Of a stretch of 64,000 bases of DNA, positions 34,627 through 45,000 are shown piece by piece (within the stretch, counting starts at the first letter, position 1; every line of letters starts with the position of its first letter). The notes under the pieces are model-generated. The model saw only the letters and a list, made by a program, of their open reading frames with translations. It was not told where the DNA came from and made no database searches. Source of the stretch: Enterococcus sp. 9D6_DIV0238 (lineage in GTDB: Bacteria > Bacillota > Bacilli > Lactobacillales > Enterococcaceae); the NCBI RefSeq assembly GCF_002174455.2, contig NZ_CP147246.1, forward strand, positions 3,353,001 through 3,417,000. Reading direction: 5' to 3'. Made by a program: the position numbers and the translations under genes.

Positions 34627-36780
34627 TTACCGAACAATGACGGCTCCTTTAGTAAGATTATATGCTTTCTCAAAAACAGCATAGTCGACCCAATATTTTC
34701 CTTTAGCTGGATCTGAAACTAAATATTTCTTGGTTTTGCTGTTATAGCCTGCTAAGGTCATGATATGGGCATTGTCTACTCCTTTGCCCCAAAAATAGTA
34801 GCCGTAAGTTGGAGATTCAAAATTATAAGTGACATACACAACGATCGGACGTCCTAAAGTTAGCTGCAATTTCAAATCAGAAGCAGAGCTGCCAGAAATA
34901 TTCTGTACGTTGCCATATTTTTTGCCCCAAGTTGTTAATGGTTGTGCAAAAATCGATTGGTAAACGCCATTTGTCATAATTATATATGGGTTTCCAGCAA
35001 ATCCGTTATTAGGGTCATTATTGTATGAGATCGGCATTTCATTAAGAAATGCTGTTAAAGTATAGTTTTTGGCATAGCCTAATGTTTTGAGAGCTTGCAA
35101 TAAAGAGGCTGCTTCACACCCCATAGGCACATTTGAAGCGTATTGGTTGATGAATGGTACATTCAATTCTGCCGATTTATTTTCCCAAAAGCTTTTAGAA
35201 AGGGACGGAGCTTTATGTTCTTTTCGCACAAGTTGGATTTCTATAGCTTCTAAACGCAAACTAAATCCTGAACTGCCGACAATCCCGCTGTTTTTATTCC
35301 AGCCTGAATTTCCTATTTTCTCAATGTGCCCTCGATAATAGACATCGAAATGTTTGGCTAATTCTCCAGTCAGTCGCACATCATAAGCCTCTACACGTTT
35401 CGATTGACCTGTGGTTCCACTTAGCTTATTATTCGCTACGTATTTTTGCCAGCCAATGTTTTGAACGTGCGTTCTATATTCGATACTGCCAGATACTGGG
35501 GCATTACTGACGTTTACTTTGATTGCTTCTACACGCTTGCTTTGACCGATAGATCCGTTTGGTTGGCCACTCGTACTTGGCGCTTGCCAGCCTTTATCTT
35601 GGACGTGACTTTGGTAAGAAACTGTAGGCTGTTTGTATTGAACAAAGGGACGTTTTACTGGACCAGGTGAAGCGGCCCCTTTTTTGACCAATTGGATTTC
35701 AATGGATTCTAATTGATAGCTGAAACCTGCTGTACCAGCATTTTGTCCGTTACTGGTCCAGTCCAACCAGCCAAAATTTTTTGCATGAACTCGATAATAA
35801 ACATCGAAGTGCTGAGCCATTTCTCCAGTCAAACGAATACTCAAGGCCTCCATTCGTTTCGACTGCTTCATCGTGCCAGTCATTGCATTATTGGCAACAT
35901 ACCCTTGCCAGCCAATATCCTGCACATGACTGCGGTATTCGATCCCGCCTAAAACAGGCAGATTGTCTACTGCGATCTTCATTGCTTCCATACGCTTTGA
36001 TTGACCAGTTGTTCCACTCAATTGACCATTCATTTTGACGCCTTGCCAGCCGATATCTTGGATATGACTTTGGTATTTTATATTTGGCTTTTTATATTGA
36101 ACAAAGGGGCGGGGTGTTGTACCAAGTGCCGTTTGCCTTTTTTCTACTAGTTGAATCTGGAGTCCTTTGATATCATAAGAAAAACCGGTCGTACCAGCAT
36201 TTTGTCCATTCGTTGCCCAATCCAGCCAGCCAAAATTTTGAACCTGTAGTCTGTAGTAAATGTCATAGGTTTCTTTGAGTGTCCCAGTTAGCTGGATTTG
36301 GACTGCTTCCATCCGTTTTCCAGAGACGCCGCTAATGCTATCGGTATCAGCAAAATTTTGCCAGCCGATATCTGCTACATGAGCACGGTATTGCACAGTA
36401 CCTAATTCTGCAGAAGCACCTTCGAGAGTTATTTTGAAAGCTTCAATTCTGCTATTAGGGTATTCTACGATCGCGCCATTGTTTTGTACAGCTTGCCAGC
36501 CTGATTGTTCATTGTAAATTGAATAAGTGAGAGACATTGGCGCTGCTTTTTCTGCTGTAGGTTCTGGTTCGGATGTGGTAGTACTTTCAGAGCTGGTCGC
36601 TGTAGGCTCCGTAGTACTTTCCGTGCTCTGTACTACTTGTTCACTAGTTGTCGTTTCAGTTATTTCATCTTCAATGGTAGTTTGAGACTCGATGACTACC
36701 TCTTCAGATGAAGCACTAATTGTGCCAAATGTAAAAACAGCAACAACCCCAATTAGCAAAAAAAATGAGTTCTTCATCAT
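34627..36780 (-). CDS. Secreted C39-like peptidase with nine ChW repeats
   Basis: A 717-residue exported protein. Residues 1-25 are a signal peptide, then a Thr/Ser/Glu-rich linker (to about 80). Nine ChW repeats (hydrophobic with conserved Trp, motif GW..W or GWQ.) follow to about 535, arranged as three similar triplets joined by FVQYKKP/FVQYKQP linkers. The C-terminal C39-like domain has Cys about 555 (MGCEAAS), His about 672 (NAHIMTLAG) and Asp about 690 (VSDP). No LPxTG anchor is seen, so ChW repeats may hold it at the surface. The natural substrate is unknown. Confidence 0.88.
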   Translation of the reverse strand: MMKNSFFLLIGVVAVFTFGTISASSEEVVIESQTTIEDEITETTTSEQVVQSTESTTEPTATSSESTTTSEPEPTAEKAAPMSLTYSIYNEQSGWQAVQNNGAIVEYPNSRIEAFKITLEGASAELGTVQYRAHVADIGWQNFADTDSISGVSGKRMEAVQIQLTGTLKETYDIYYRLQVQNFGWLDWATNGQNAGTTGFSYDIKGLQIQLVEKRQTALGTTPRPFVQYKKPNIKYQSHIQDIGWQGVKMNGQLSGTTGQSKRMEAMKIAVDNLPVLGGIEYRSHVQDIGWQGYVANNAMTGTMKQSKRMEALSIRLTGEMAQHFDVYYRVHAKNFGWLDWTSNGQNAGTAGFSYQLESIEIQLVKKGAASPGPVKRPFVQYKQPTVSYQSHVQDKGWQAPSTSGQPNGSIGQSKRVEAIKVNVSNAPVSGSIEYRTHVQNIGWQKYVANNKLSGTTGQSKRVEAYDVRLTGELAKHFDVYYRGHIEKIGNSGWNKNSGIVGSSGFSLRLEAIEIQLVRKEHKAPSLSKSFWENKSAELNVPFINQYASNVPMGCEAASLLQALKTLGYAKNYTLTAFLNEMPISYNNDPNNGFAGNPYIIMTNGVYQSIFAQPLTTWGKKYGNVQNISGSSASDLKLQLTLGRPIVVYVTYNFESPTYGYYFWGKGVDNAHIMTLAGYNSKTKKYLVSDPAKGKYWVDYAVFEKAYNLTKGAVIVR

Positions 36781-37335
36781 CGTTACCTCCAGTTGATTTA
36801 TTTAGATACCAGTCGCAAATGTATGAGTGTTCTGTGAGGATAATTTGTTCTTTTTTTATTATTCTCATTCGCTCTTTTAACTTTAGCATATTACGACTTT
36901 TACTGCACCACTTAGCCACAGGGATAAAGGGGAACACTTTTATGGCAAAAAAACAAGCTATATGTATAATGATTAGCTATAGTAAAATAGGGAAGAGGTA
37001 GGTTGTTTGATTTTCAAGTAGACTTGTGAGACTATCTTTCAAAAATGGAATTCTAGCTGTTCTTATCATATCATTATAGGATACTTTATCTTAGAAATTA
37101 CGTTGAGCGTACTAAGGTTAGTAAGACTAAAAGAACTGGCTGTTATAAAAAGGATCAGTAGAGGAATGTAAAATATATCGGTTCAAGCTGAGCGAATGAG
37201 TACAGGCGATCGAAGTATAATCACAGCACACAAAAGAGCCGTAAGCAGGTGTTATCTTCTTAATAACAGTTGCTTACGGCTCAATTTTTAATAAAAATTC
37301 TTGTATTTTATGGATCGATCCTATGGTGATTGTTA
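36781..37335. other. Gene-free stretch between divergent and convergent units
   Basis: About 555 bases. GGAGGT next to 36785 is the binding site of the ChW-protein gene, and the hairpin at 37234-37284 belongs to murT-gatD. The middle (36900-37230) contains TATAAT-like words but no convincing gene or repeat. Confidence 0.5.
37234..37284 (-). terminator. murT-gatD terminator
   Basis: Arms GAGCCGTAAGCA and TGCTTACGGCTC (12 bp) plus an inner TGTTAT/AATAACA stem; read on the minus strand it ends in TTTTG. It lies about 50 bases after gatD. Confidence 0.8.
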
Positions 37336-38031
37336 TTAAGCTAGAATCATTTCCTCAGGAATGACAAAAGGTTCTCCGTACTTTTTTTCCAAAGCTGTCT
37401 TGATCAATCGGATACCAAGATTTTCATTTCTAGCCAAGATCGGACCATGGAAGTAAGAGCCAAAGACATTTTTGTAGATGACACCCTCAGAACCATCTTC
37501 ATTATTATTGCCTTTTCCTTGAACAACATTTCCAAGTGGACGCTCACCTTTACCCAAAAAGGTTCGGCCATTATGATTCTCAAAACCATAATATGTTTCG
37601 TTGAATTCTTCATTATGAATAACGATATCCCCAATGTAGCGGTTATTGTCTTGACTTAATGTATAGTGATCTAAGGCACCAATACCGTGGATTTTTTCCC
37701 CTTTAGCACCCATATAATAATGCCCAAGTAATTGGAAGCCGCCGCAGATCGCCAGCATGACGCCATCATTCTCGATATATTCTGTTAATGTCTCTTTTTT
37801 TGTCTGAATATCATCCGAGATGATCAGCTGTTCAAAATCTTGACCTCCGCCAATAAAGACTAAATCATATTTTTGGGGATCAAAATCTTCATAAACACTG
37901 ACGATCTCCGAACGAAAAGTCACATTCATTTTTTCAGAAAGGTATTTAAGCATCAACAAATTTCCGTTATCACCATAGGTATTCAGTAAATTTCCGTATA
38001 AATGACAAACAACTAATTCTTTAGGCACCAT
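37336..38031 (-). CDS. gatD: Lipid II isoglutaminyl synthase, glutaminase subunit
   Basis: A 231-residue class I glutamine amidotransferase of the CobB/CobQ type. The nucleophile Cys is about 96 (AICGGFQ) and the catalytic His about 195 (YFHGPIL). It feeds ammonia to MurT for amidation of the alpha-carboxyl of D-Glu in lipid II, needed for efficient cross-linking. It overlaps the end of murT by 11 bases, so equal synthesis is likely. Confidence 0.95.
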   Translation of the reverse strand: MVPKELVVCHLYGNLLNTYGDNGNLLMLKYLSEKMNVTFRSEIVSVYEDFDPQKYDLVFIGGGQDFEQLIISDDIQTKKETLTEYIENDGVMLAICGGFQLLGHYYMGAKGEKIHGIGALDHYTLSQDNNRYIGDIVIHNEEFNETYYGFENHNGRTFLGKGERPLGNVVQGKGNNNEDGSEGVIYKNVFGSYFHGPILARNENLGIRLIKTALEKKYGEPFVIPEEMILA

Positions 38032-39373
38032 TCATTCCTCCTTGAATATAGCCTTGAGCAGCTAATGATTTTCGTAACTGTAAAACTGCTGTGTAGGTTG
38101 CTAGAACGTAAACATGTTCTGTTGGCAGCTCTTTGATCGCAGCAATTACATCATCTATCGCAGGGATTTCTCTTAATTTGTCCTCTGGAATGCCCGCAAC
38201 TTTTAAACGCAGAGCCATATCCTGATGGCGGTCGCCACCTGCAATCATCTCTGGAATGTCCATTGTAGCCAATGCTTCATGATCTCCGTCCCAGATCCAA
38301 CTCACATCGATCCCGTCTGCGTAATTCGCATTAAGTAATGAGACCAGTGAGAAGGAGTATGGGGCAAGCCCCATCATATCGATAACTTGATTGATACCTA
38401 CAGGATTCTTCACCAAAATCAAGGTACATTGTTTTCCTTCGATGGTGATGACTTCTTGACGGCCAAAAACTTTTTCATCGTAGCTTAAACCTGCTCTGAT
38501 TTTCTCAGGTGCAACACCATAGTGTTCAGCTACTGCTGTGGCTGCTAAAGCATTATACACATTATACATTCCACCAACTGCGATGTTGTATTCTGCGCCA
38601 TCGATCACAAAATCGGCAGAAACGTTATCCATTCGAACCATCTCAGTTAATTGAACATCTAATTCTGGACGATGGAAGTCGCAATTTGGACAATAATATT
38701 TTCCTAAATTCGCATACGTGATCATTTTGTAGTGTAAGATATGATGACACTTAGGACAAAGCAAGCCGTCTGTATTATAATGCGCCATCTGTTCTTCATC
38801 TGGCTGGTGATTGAAGCCATAATATTTTCTAGGATTGATCGTTTCAATGGAATTGAAGATCGGTGAATCACCATTACATAAAATCGGTGCGTTTGGTGCT
38901 TGCGCAGCACCATCGACGATCAATTTGTACGTTGTATAAATTTCGCCATAGCGGTCCATTTGATCACGAAAAATATTTGTAAATAAAAATAGTTTTGGTT
39001 CAATATATTTAGTTACACGGCTTAAGCTGGCTTCATCGATTTCAAGAACAGCAAACTTTTGTTTTGCTCCTTTATTTTTGGCAGATAAAAAGGTTGAAAC
39101 GATGCCTTGCTCCATATTTGCCCCAGTTGGATTCGTCAAAACATGATCGAATTCTTGTCTTAAAATATTAACAGTCAAAGCTGTCGTCAATGTTTTTCCG
39201 TTTGTTCCTGTGACAACGATGATTTCATAGTCTTTTGCTAATGTATCTAAAATTTTAGGATCGATTTTTAATGCTAATTTTCCAGGGTAGCTGCTGCCGC
39301 CTTTAAAAAATGTTTGTAATAACCATTGAGAAGTTTTTCCAGCAAAAATCGCTGCATGGCTTCTGATTCCCAT
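38021..39373 (-). CDS. murT: Lipid II isoglutaminyl synthase, MurT subunit
   Basis: A 450-residue Mur-ligase-like ATPase. The P-loop VTGTNGKT is about residue 55-62; a zinc ribbon CPKC...CPNC is inserted at about residues 200-230; the C-terminal DUF1727 domain is present. It activates the D-Glu carboxylate of lipid II and uses ammonia from GatD. I choose the ATG at 39373, preceded by GGAGGT; a longer reading would include that binding site. Confidence 0.95.
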   Translation of the reverse strand: MGIRSHAAIFAGKTSQWLLQTFFKGGSSYPGKLALKIDPKILDTLAKDYEIIVVTGTNGKTLTTALTVNILRQEFDHVLTNPTGANMEQGIVSTFLSAKNKGAKQKFAVLEIDEASLSRVTKYIEPKLFLFTNIFRDQMDRYGEIYTTYKLIVDGAAQAPNAPILCNGDSPIFNSIETINPRKYYGFNHQPDEEQMAHYNTDGLLCPKCHHILHYKMITYANLGKYYCPNCDFHRPELDVQLTEMVRMDNVSADFVIDGAEYNIAVGGMYNVYNALAATAVAEHYGVAPEKIRAGLSYDEKVFGRQEVITIEGKQCTLILVKNPVGINQVIDMMGLAPYSFSLVSLLNANYADGIDVSWIWDGDHEALATMDIPEMIAGGDRHQDMALRLKVAGIPEDKLREIPAIDDVIAAIKELPTEHVYVLATYTAVLQLRKSLAAQGYIQGGMNGA

Positions 39374-39511
39374 AAAGTGACCTCCAATTTGTCTCAATTA
39401 TTCGTGTCTAAAGACAACAATAAACTCAATCTATAATAACACAACTGAAAAAAAAAATTAATTCCTTTTGCTTTTTCTTACTATAATATAAAGAATTTAT
39501 ACTAACGTATA

Positions 39512-39557
39512 AAAAAAGTGACTGGTCGTTCCTTTAAAAAAGGAATCTACCAGCCAC
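39512..39557 (-). terminator. Terminator of the PAS/HTH regulator
   Basis: A long stem (GTGGCTGGT...ATTCCTTT with AAAGGAA...ACCAGTCAC) ending in TTTTTTT when read on the minus strand, ten bases after the stop codon. Confidence 0.9.
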
Positions 39558-39566
39558 CAGATTTGA

Positions 39567-40208
39567 TTATTTCGCATCGATATAGCTATATAACGTGTAT
39601 TTGGAAATATTAAAGAAATTAGCGACTTTATCTCCAGACTTTGTGACTAAAAATGCGCCCTTATTATTCAAAAATTGAATACACTTTACTTTATCATCTT
39701 TGGTCATAAGCGGAACAGGTTTGCCCACTAATTTAACAGATTCTTCGATCAGGTCATCTAAGAGTTCGTTGATGTCTTGAGGAATATAATCTGGCTCTTT
39801 GTTGCTGTCTTCTTGTTCATCAATTGAAATCAAAGATTTTAAGGTAGATTCAGCCGCGATCAAAGAGGTGATATCATAATTGATCGCAAAAATTCCGTCT
39901 AAGCTTCCGGATTTATCTTTAAAATAAATGGTGCTTGATTTTAAGATTCGTCCGTCGTGGGTTCTTGTTAGGTAATTGATGTGGTCAACTAAATCAGCTG
40001 GATCTTTTTTCAACGCCTCAAGAACGACTTGAGAAGGACCATCTCCAAGCTGACGGGAAGAAACATGACCGTTTTCAATGGATACAATCGTATTGTTTAC
40101 ATTGTCTTCATTGATTTTGTGGATCACTATTTCACAGTTTTCGCCAAACTGACCTGCCAAGGCTTTGGCAACTTGCGTAAGAAAAATTAACTTTTCATCT
40201 GAAAGCAT
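39567..40208 (-). CDS. YheO-like PAS domain HTH regulator
   Basis: A 213-residue regulator: an N-terminal YheO-type PAS domain (about 10-120, including IVIHKI and FAINYDIT) and a C-terminal HTH (about 155-210, ending KVANFFNISKYTLYSYID). Related DauR/YheO proteins respond to small nitrogenous metabolites. AAAGGAGA precedes the ATG. It is transcribed away from the purine cluster across a shared 429-base region, so it is the prime candidate for its local regulator. Confidence 0.88.
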   Translation of the reverse strand: MLSDEKLIFLTQVAKALAGQFGENCEIVIHKINEDNVNNTIVSIENGHVSSRQLGDGPSQVVLEALKKDPADLVDHINYLTRTHDGRILKSSTIYFKDKSGSLDGIFAINYDITSLIAAESTLKSLISIDEQEDSNKEPDYIPQDINELLDDLIEESVKLVGKPVPLMTKDDKVKCIQFLNNKGAFLVTKSGDKVANFFNISKYTLYSYIDAK

Positions 40209-40425
40209 AAGGTTCTCCTTTCTAATGTGTATAAAATAATAAAACTCGATAAGTAAGATAGTTCTTTGATTTATAAGCCCTAGATACGAAAATCAAGAAC
40301 GAATATATGTACTCCAATAAACAAAGGAAAGTCTTTTATCAGTTTCTGTTTGTAATAATATCATGCGCCAATTTATAATACAAGACAATGGTCACGATGC
40401 ACTAAAAAATATTTTTTAGGTAGCA

Positions 40426-40454
40426 TTGTTTTTTTTTAGGTTAAGTGGTATAAT
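40426..40454 (+). promoter_or_regulatory. Purine-cluster promoter
   Basis: TTGTTT (40426-40431), a 17-bp spacer and TATAAT (40449-40454). Transcripts would carry a leader of about 175 bases containing both cre-like sites. Confidence 0.7.
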
Positions 40455-40470
40455 TTACTCGAGTTAGAGG

Positions 40471-40571
40471 AAATAGTTTGCTGAAAGCAATGATGCGAAC
40501 GCTTTCATCTGTTTTTAGAATAACAGAAAAAAATCGAACAGCCAACTATTTATACTTTCGTGAATAGTTGA
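40471..40571 (+). promoter_or_regulatory. Leader with mutually exclusive stems
   Basis: AAATAGTTTGCTG (40471-40483) can pair with CAGCCAACTATTT (40539-40551), while CAACTATT (40543-40550) can instead pair with AATAGTTG (40564-40571). The two pairings share one strand and cannot form together. No T tract follows, so any switch would act on translation, stability or regulator access. Confidence 0.4.
40494..40507. promoter_or_regulatory. cre-like CcpA site 1
   Basis: TGCGAACGCTTTCA matches the palindromic cre form TGAAAGCGCTTTCA at 11 of 14 positions. It lies about 40 bp downstream of the -10, a roadblock position. Confidence 0.5.
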
Positions 40572-40581
40572 ACTAGTTATT

Positions 40582-40596
40582 TTGTAAGCGATTACT
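40582..40596. promoter_or_regulatory. cre-like CcpA site 2
   Basis: TTGTAAGCGATTACT fits every specified position of the consensus WTGNAANCGNWNNCW. It lies 41 bases before ssnA and predicts carbon catabolite repression of the cluster. Confidence 0.65.
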
Positions 40597-40637
40597 TATT
40601 TGTGGAAAATTAAAAAATTGAACTTATAGGAGGAGCA

Positions 40638-41975
40638 ATGATGTTATTAGTTGGAAATGGACGGTTGATTGCCAGAGATGCACAAGGAACTTTTTATGAC
40701 GATGGATGTGTAGCACTTGAGGGAACGACGATCAAAAAAGTAGGCTCAACAGCTGATCTGCGTAAAGAATTTCCAGAGGCTGAATTCATAGATGCCAAAG
40801 GCGGTGTGATCATGCCGGGATTTATCAATATGCATAATCATATCTACAGCACATTTGCCAGAGGCTTGAGCATCAACGGGTATCATCCAAAGAATTTTAT
40901 GGACATATTAGAAGGACAATGGTGGCGGATCGATCGTACGTTGAATTTAGATGACTCTTATCATAGTGCAAAAATTGCCTATCTGGACAGTATCAAAAAT
41001 GGGGTCACAACGGTTTTCGATCATCATGCAAGCTATGGCGCGATTGAAGGAAGCTTAACACAACTATCAAACGCAGCAGATGAATTAGGTGTTCGAACTT
41101 GTTTATGCTATGAGGTTTCTGATCGAGATGGGGAAGAGAAGATGAAAGCAGCTGTAAAAGAGAATGCTGATTTTATCAAAGCGAGTGCTGCTAGAAACGA
41201 TGATATGCAAAAAGCAATGATGGGCATGCATGCAGCGTTCACTTTATCAGATAAATCGCTAGAACACTGTGCTGCCAATACTCCAGAAGGCGTGGGGTAT
41301 CATATCCATATCGCAGAGGATATTGCAGATGTTTATGATTCATTGAAAAAACATGGGAAACCGATCATCAATCGTCTCTTCGATCTTGGCATTTTAGGCA
41401 AACAAACGATGGCAGGTCACTGTATTCATATCGGTCCTCATGAAATGGAAATTTTACGAGACACAAACACTATGGTTGTGACGAATCCAGAGTCAAATAT
41501 GGGCAATGCAGTTGGGTGTCCGCCAGCAATGCGGATGTTTAATAACTATGGTATTTTAATGGGGCTTGGAACAGATGGCTATACGAATGATGTCACTGAA
41601 TCCTATAAAGTCGGCAATATCATCCATAAGCATCATTTAGCAGATCCTAATGCTGCCTGGGCAGAAATTCCTGAAATGCTTTTCAATAATAATCCTAAAA
41701 TGGCGAATCGCTACTTTGAAAAGAAACTAGGGGTTTTAGAAACAGGTGCAGCAGCAGACGTGATCGTTTTAGATTATAAAGGCCCGACACCGATGACAAA
41801 AGATAATTACAATTCTCATATTCTTTTTGGAATGAATGGCGGAGCTGTAACAGATACGATCATCAATGGCGAGATTCGTATGAGAAATCGTGAAGTTCAA
41901 GGGGTTGACGAAGCAAAAATTTGGCATGATGCACAAGCGCAAGCACAAAGCCTTTGGAACAGAATCAACGGTTGA
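40638..41975 (+). CDS. ssnA: Putative aminohydrolase SsnA
   Basis: A 445-residue amidohydrolase. The metal-binding HNH (about 66-68, NMHNHIYS) and later His/Asp residues of the TIM barrel (HIHIAED, LGTDGYTND) are present. In gut bacteria ssnA belongs to the anaerobic purine gene set and probably opens or deaminates a purine-derived ring. It is the first gene of the cluster, with AGGAGG before the ATG. Confidence 0.9.
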   Translation: MMLLVGNGRLIARDAQGTFYDDGCVALEGTTIKKVGSTADLRKEFPEAEFIDAKGGVIMPGFINMHNHIYSTFARGLSINGYHPKNFMDILEGQWWRIDRTLNLDDSYHSAKIAYLDSIKNGVTTVFDHHASYGAIEGSLTQLSNAADELGVRTCLCYEVSDRDGEEKMKAAVKENADFIKASAARNDDMQKAMMGMHAAFTLSDKSLEHCAANTPEGVGYHIHIAEDIADVYDSLKKHGKPIINRLFDLGILGKQTMAGHCIHIGPHEMEILRDTNTMVVTNPESNMGNAVGCPPAMRMFNNYGILMGLGTDGYTNDVTESYKVGNIIHKHHLADPNAAWAEIPEMLFNNNPKMANRYFEKKLGVLETGAAADVIVLDYKGPTPMTKDNYNSHILFGMNGGAVTDTIINGEIRMRNREVQGVDEAKIWHDAQAQAQSLWNRING

Positions 41976-42098
41976 TCGTTAATAATGAATTAGCGTAGAA
42001 ACTTTTTTCAGGTTGAACACTGAGACAATTAGCTAAATGAGGGCTCTTTGTTCAAGCTGATCTTAACAAAGCAGAAAACTAAAAAAGGAGTGACACAC

Positions 42099-45000
42099 AT
42101 GAGTGATATCATGCATCCGATCTCGGTCGATGGGTTATTGAACTGGATTTTAAACGAATATAAAAATGAATCAACTATTTTCGGTGTACGAAAGTTTTAC
42201 AAAGCAGACCCTACTAAAACAATTCCGCTTTTTGGTGAAAAAATGGAGACACCGTGTGGTCCTGCTGCTGGACCGCATACGCAATTATCACAAAACATCA
42301 TTGCTTCTTATTTAACTGGTTCACGTTTTTTTGAAGTGAAAACAGTACAGATCATCGACGGAGAGGATTTGCCTGTTAGTAAACCTTGTATTACTGCGGC
42401 TGATGAGTGTTATAACGTCGAATGGTCGACAGAATTAAAAGTACCGCAAGCGTATGATGAATATGTCAAAGCATGGTTTATTTTAAAACTGTTGAGTAAA
42501 GAATTGGGATTGGGCGATCCGGACGGGTTTATTTTTAACATGAGTGTTGGATATGACTTAGCAGGAATTCAGTCTCCGAAAATTGATAAATATATTACCG
42601 ATATGCAAGATGCACAAGGCACACCGATTTGGGCAGAGTGTATTGAAGCTGCGTATAAGTATTTGCCGCAGTTCAAGCATATTGATAAAGCATACATTGA
42701 CAGCATCAGTCCAAACGTGTGTCGTTCCATCACATTATCAACATTGCATGGTTGTCCTTCAGATGAGATCGAGCGAATCACGACCTATTTATTGGAAACG
42801 AAAGGTCTTAATTCATTCATCAAATGTAATCCAACGATGCTTGGTTATGAATACACACGTCAAACAATGGACGATTTAGGTTTTGATTATATGGTGTTTG
42901 ATGATCATCATTTCCTAGAAGATCTGCAATTTGAAGATGCAGTGCCGATGCTGCAACGACTGCAAAAATTAGCAGACAGCAAAGGATTGAACTTTGGTGT
43001 GAAAATCACGAATACTTTTCCTGTGGGGATCGCAGAAGATGAGCTTCCTGGAGATGAAATGTACATGTCAGGGCGGTCATTATTCCCGTTAAGTATTTCT
43101 CTTGCCAAAAAATTATCAGATGCCTTTGATGGCAAACTGCAAATTTCATACTCTGGCGGAGCAGATATTTTTAATATCAAAGACATTTTTGATGCTGGGA
43201 TTTGGCCGATCACGATGGCAACGACATTATTAAAGCCGGGCGGTTATCAACGAATGAATCAGGTGGCCAATTTATTGGGTGATTCGGATTATCCAACGGA
43301 TGTGCAAGTAAACTTGGAAAAATTAGGGCGAATCGTTGAGAAAGCAAAAACGCAAAGTCGCTATAAAAAATCGATTAAATTACCAGAAAGTCCTAAGCTT
43401 CGGACAACTGTTCCATTGACAAACTGTTATACAGCTCCATGTCGAAGTGATGGCGGCTGTCCAATCAATCAGGATATTCCGGCTTACCTCCGTTATGTGA
43501 GCGAAGGCAACTATTTAGAAGCACTGAAAGTGATCGTTGATAAGAATCCGTTACCATTCATCACTGGAACGATTTGTGCTCATCCATGTATGACGAAATG
43601 TACACGTCAATTCTATGAAGGCTCGATCAAGATCCGTGAAGCAAAACTGGAAGCCGCTGAGCATGCTTATGATGAATTAATGGCTTCGATGACGAAACCG
43701 GTTCGTAAAGAAAATGCTGTTAAAACGGCAGTTGTCGGTGGGGGACCTGCTGGAATTTCGGCTGGCTTCTTGCTTGCTCGTGAAGGAATGCCGGTAACCG
43801 TTTTTGAAAAAGCTGATACGATCGGCGGTGTTTGTAGTCAAATCGTTCCAGAATTCAGAATTTCAATGAAATCTGTTCAAAATGATGTTGAAATGGCGAA
43901 ATTCATGGGCGCGGAATTTAAAACAGGTCAAGCTGCACCAAGTTTAGAAGAATTGAGAGCACAAGGCTACACGAATGTCATTTATGCGATCGGTGCCTGG
44001 AAACATGGCAAATTGAGACTTGAATCAGGAGAAGCAATAAACTCACTTGAATTCTTAAAAGCAAATAGAGAAAACACTCAAGTCAATCCATACGGTGAAC
44101 AAATCGTCGTTGTCGGCGGAGGAAATACAGCGATGGACTGCGCAAGAGCAGCCACTACGCTGCCAGGCGTGAAAAAAGTTTCTGTCGTTTATCGTCGTGA
44201 CAAACGAAATATGCCGGCGGATGAAGAAGAATTGTACTTTGCTTTGGAAGATGGGGTGGAATTTTTAGAACTGTTGTCCCCAATCAAATTGGAGAACGGT
44301 CTACTGACTTGTGAAAAAATGCGTTTAGGTGAACGTGATGCTTCGGGGCGTCGTAGACCAGTTGGTACAGGTGAATTGACAGAGGTTCCAGCAGATACAG
44401 TGATTGCGGCAGTTGGTGAAAAAGTCGATACTGATTTTTACCAATCGATCGGCATTACAACTGATCAGTATGGAAAGGTTGTTTCAAATCAAGAAACGCT
44501 TGAAACAAATTTAAAAGATGTTTACGTGATTGGTGATGCGAATTTAGGTCCAGCAACGATCGTCGAAGCAATTGCAGATGCGACAAAAGCTGCCAGCAAC
44601 ATTTGCCAAATCCATAATGAACATTATGAGCAAACAAATTTGAACAGCGACGTTGCTTCAGTTCGCAATAAACGCGGCATTCTTGAACCAAATGAAGCAC
44701 TGTGCGGCCAAGCTTCAAATTGCCTGGAATGTTCAACGATTTGTGAATCTTGTATGGATGTTTGTCCAAACCGCGCCAATATCGTTGTAACGGTGAAAGG
44801 GCAACCGCAGATCGTCCATGTAGATCGGATGTGTAATGAATGTGGTAACTGTGAGACCTTCTGTCCTTACGCAAGTGCACCATACAAGGACAAATTCACA
44901 TTGTTTAATACCGAAGCTGATTTCAACGATAGTACAAACTCCGGATTCTATGTGATCGATTCGAGAGAAAAAGTTTGCTTGGTTCGTTTATGGGGCAATG

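Noticed and set aside
40455..40637. Purine (guanine/adenine or xanthine) riboswitch before the purine cluster
   Set aside because: The conserved three-way-junction core of the purine aptamer is absent; only competing simple stems are seen.
44455..44883. A 142-residue antisense frame in ygfK
   Set aside because: It overlaps the conserved Fe-S region of ygfK and looks like a mirror-frame artefact.
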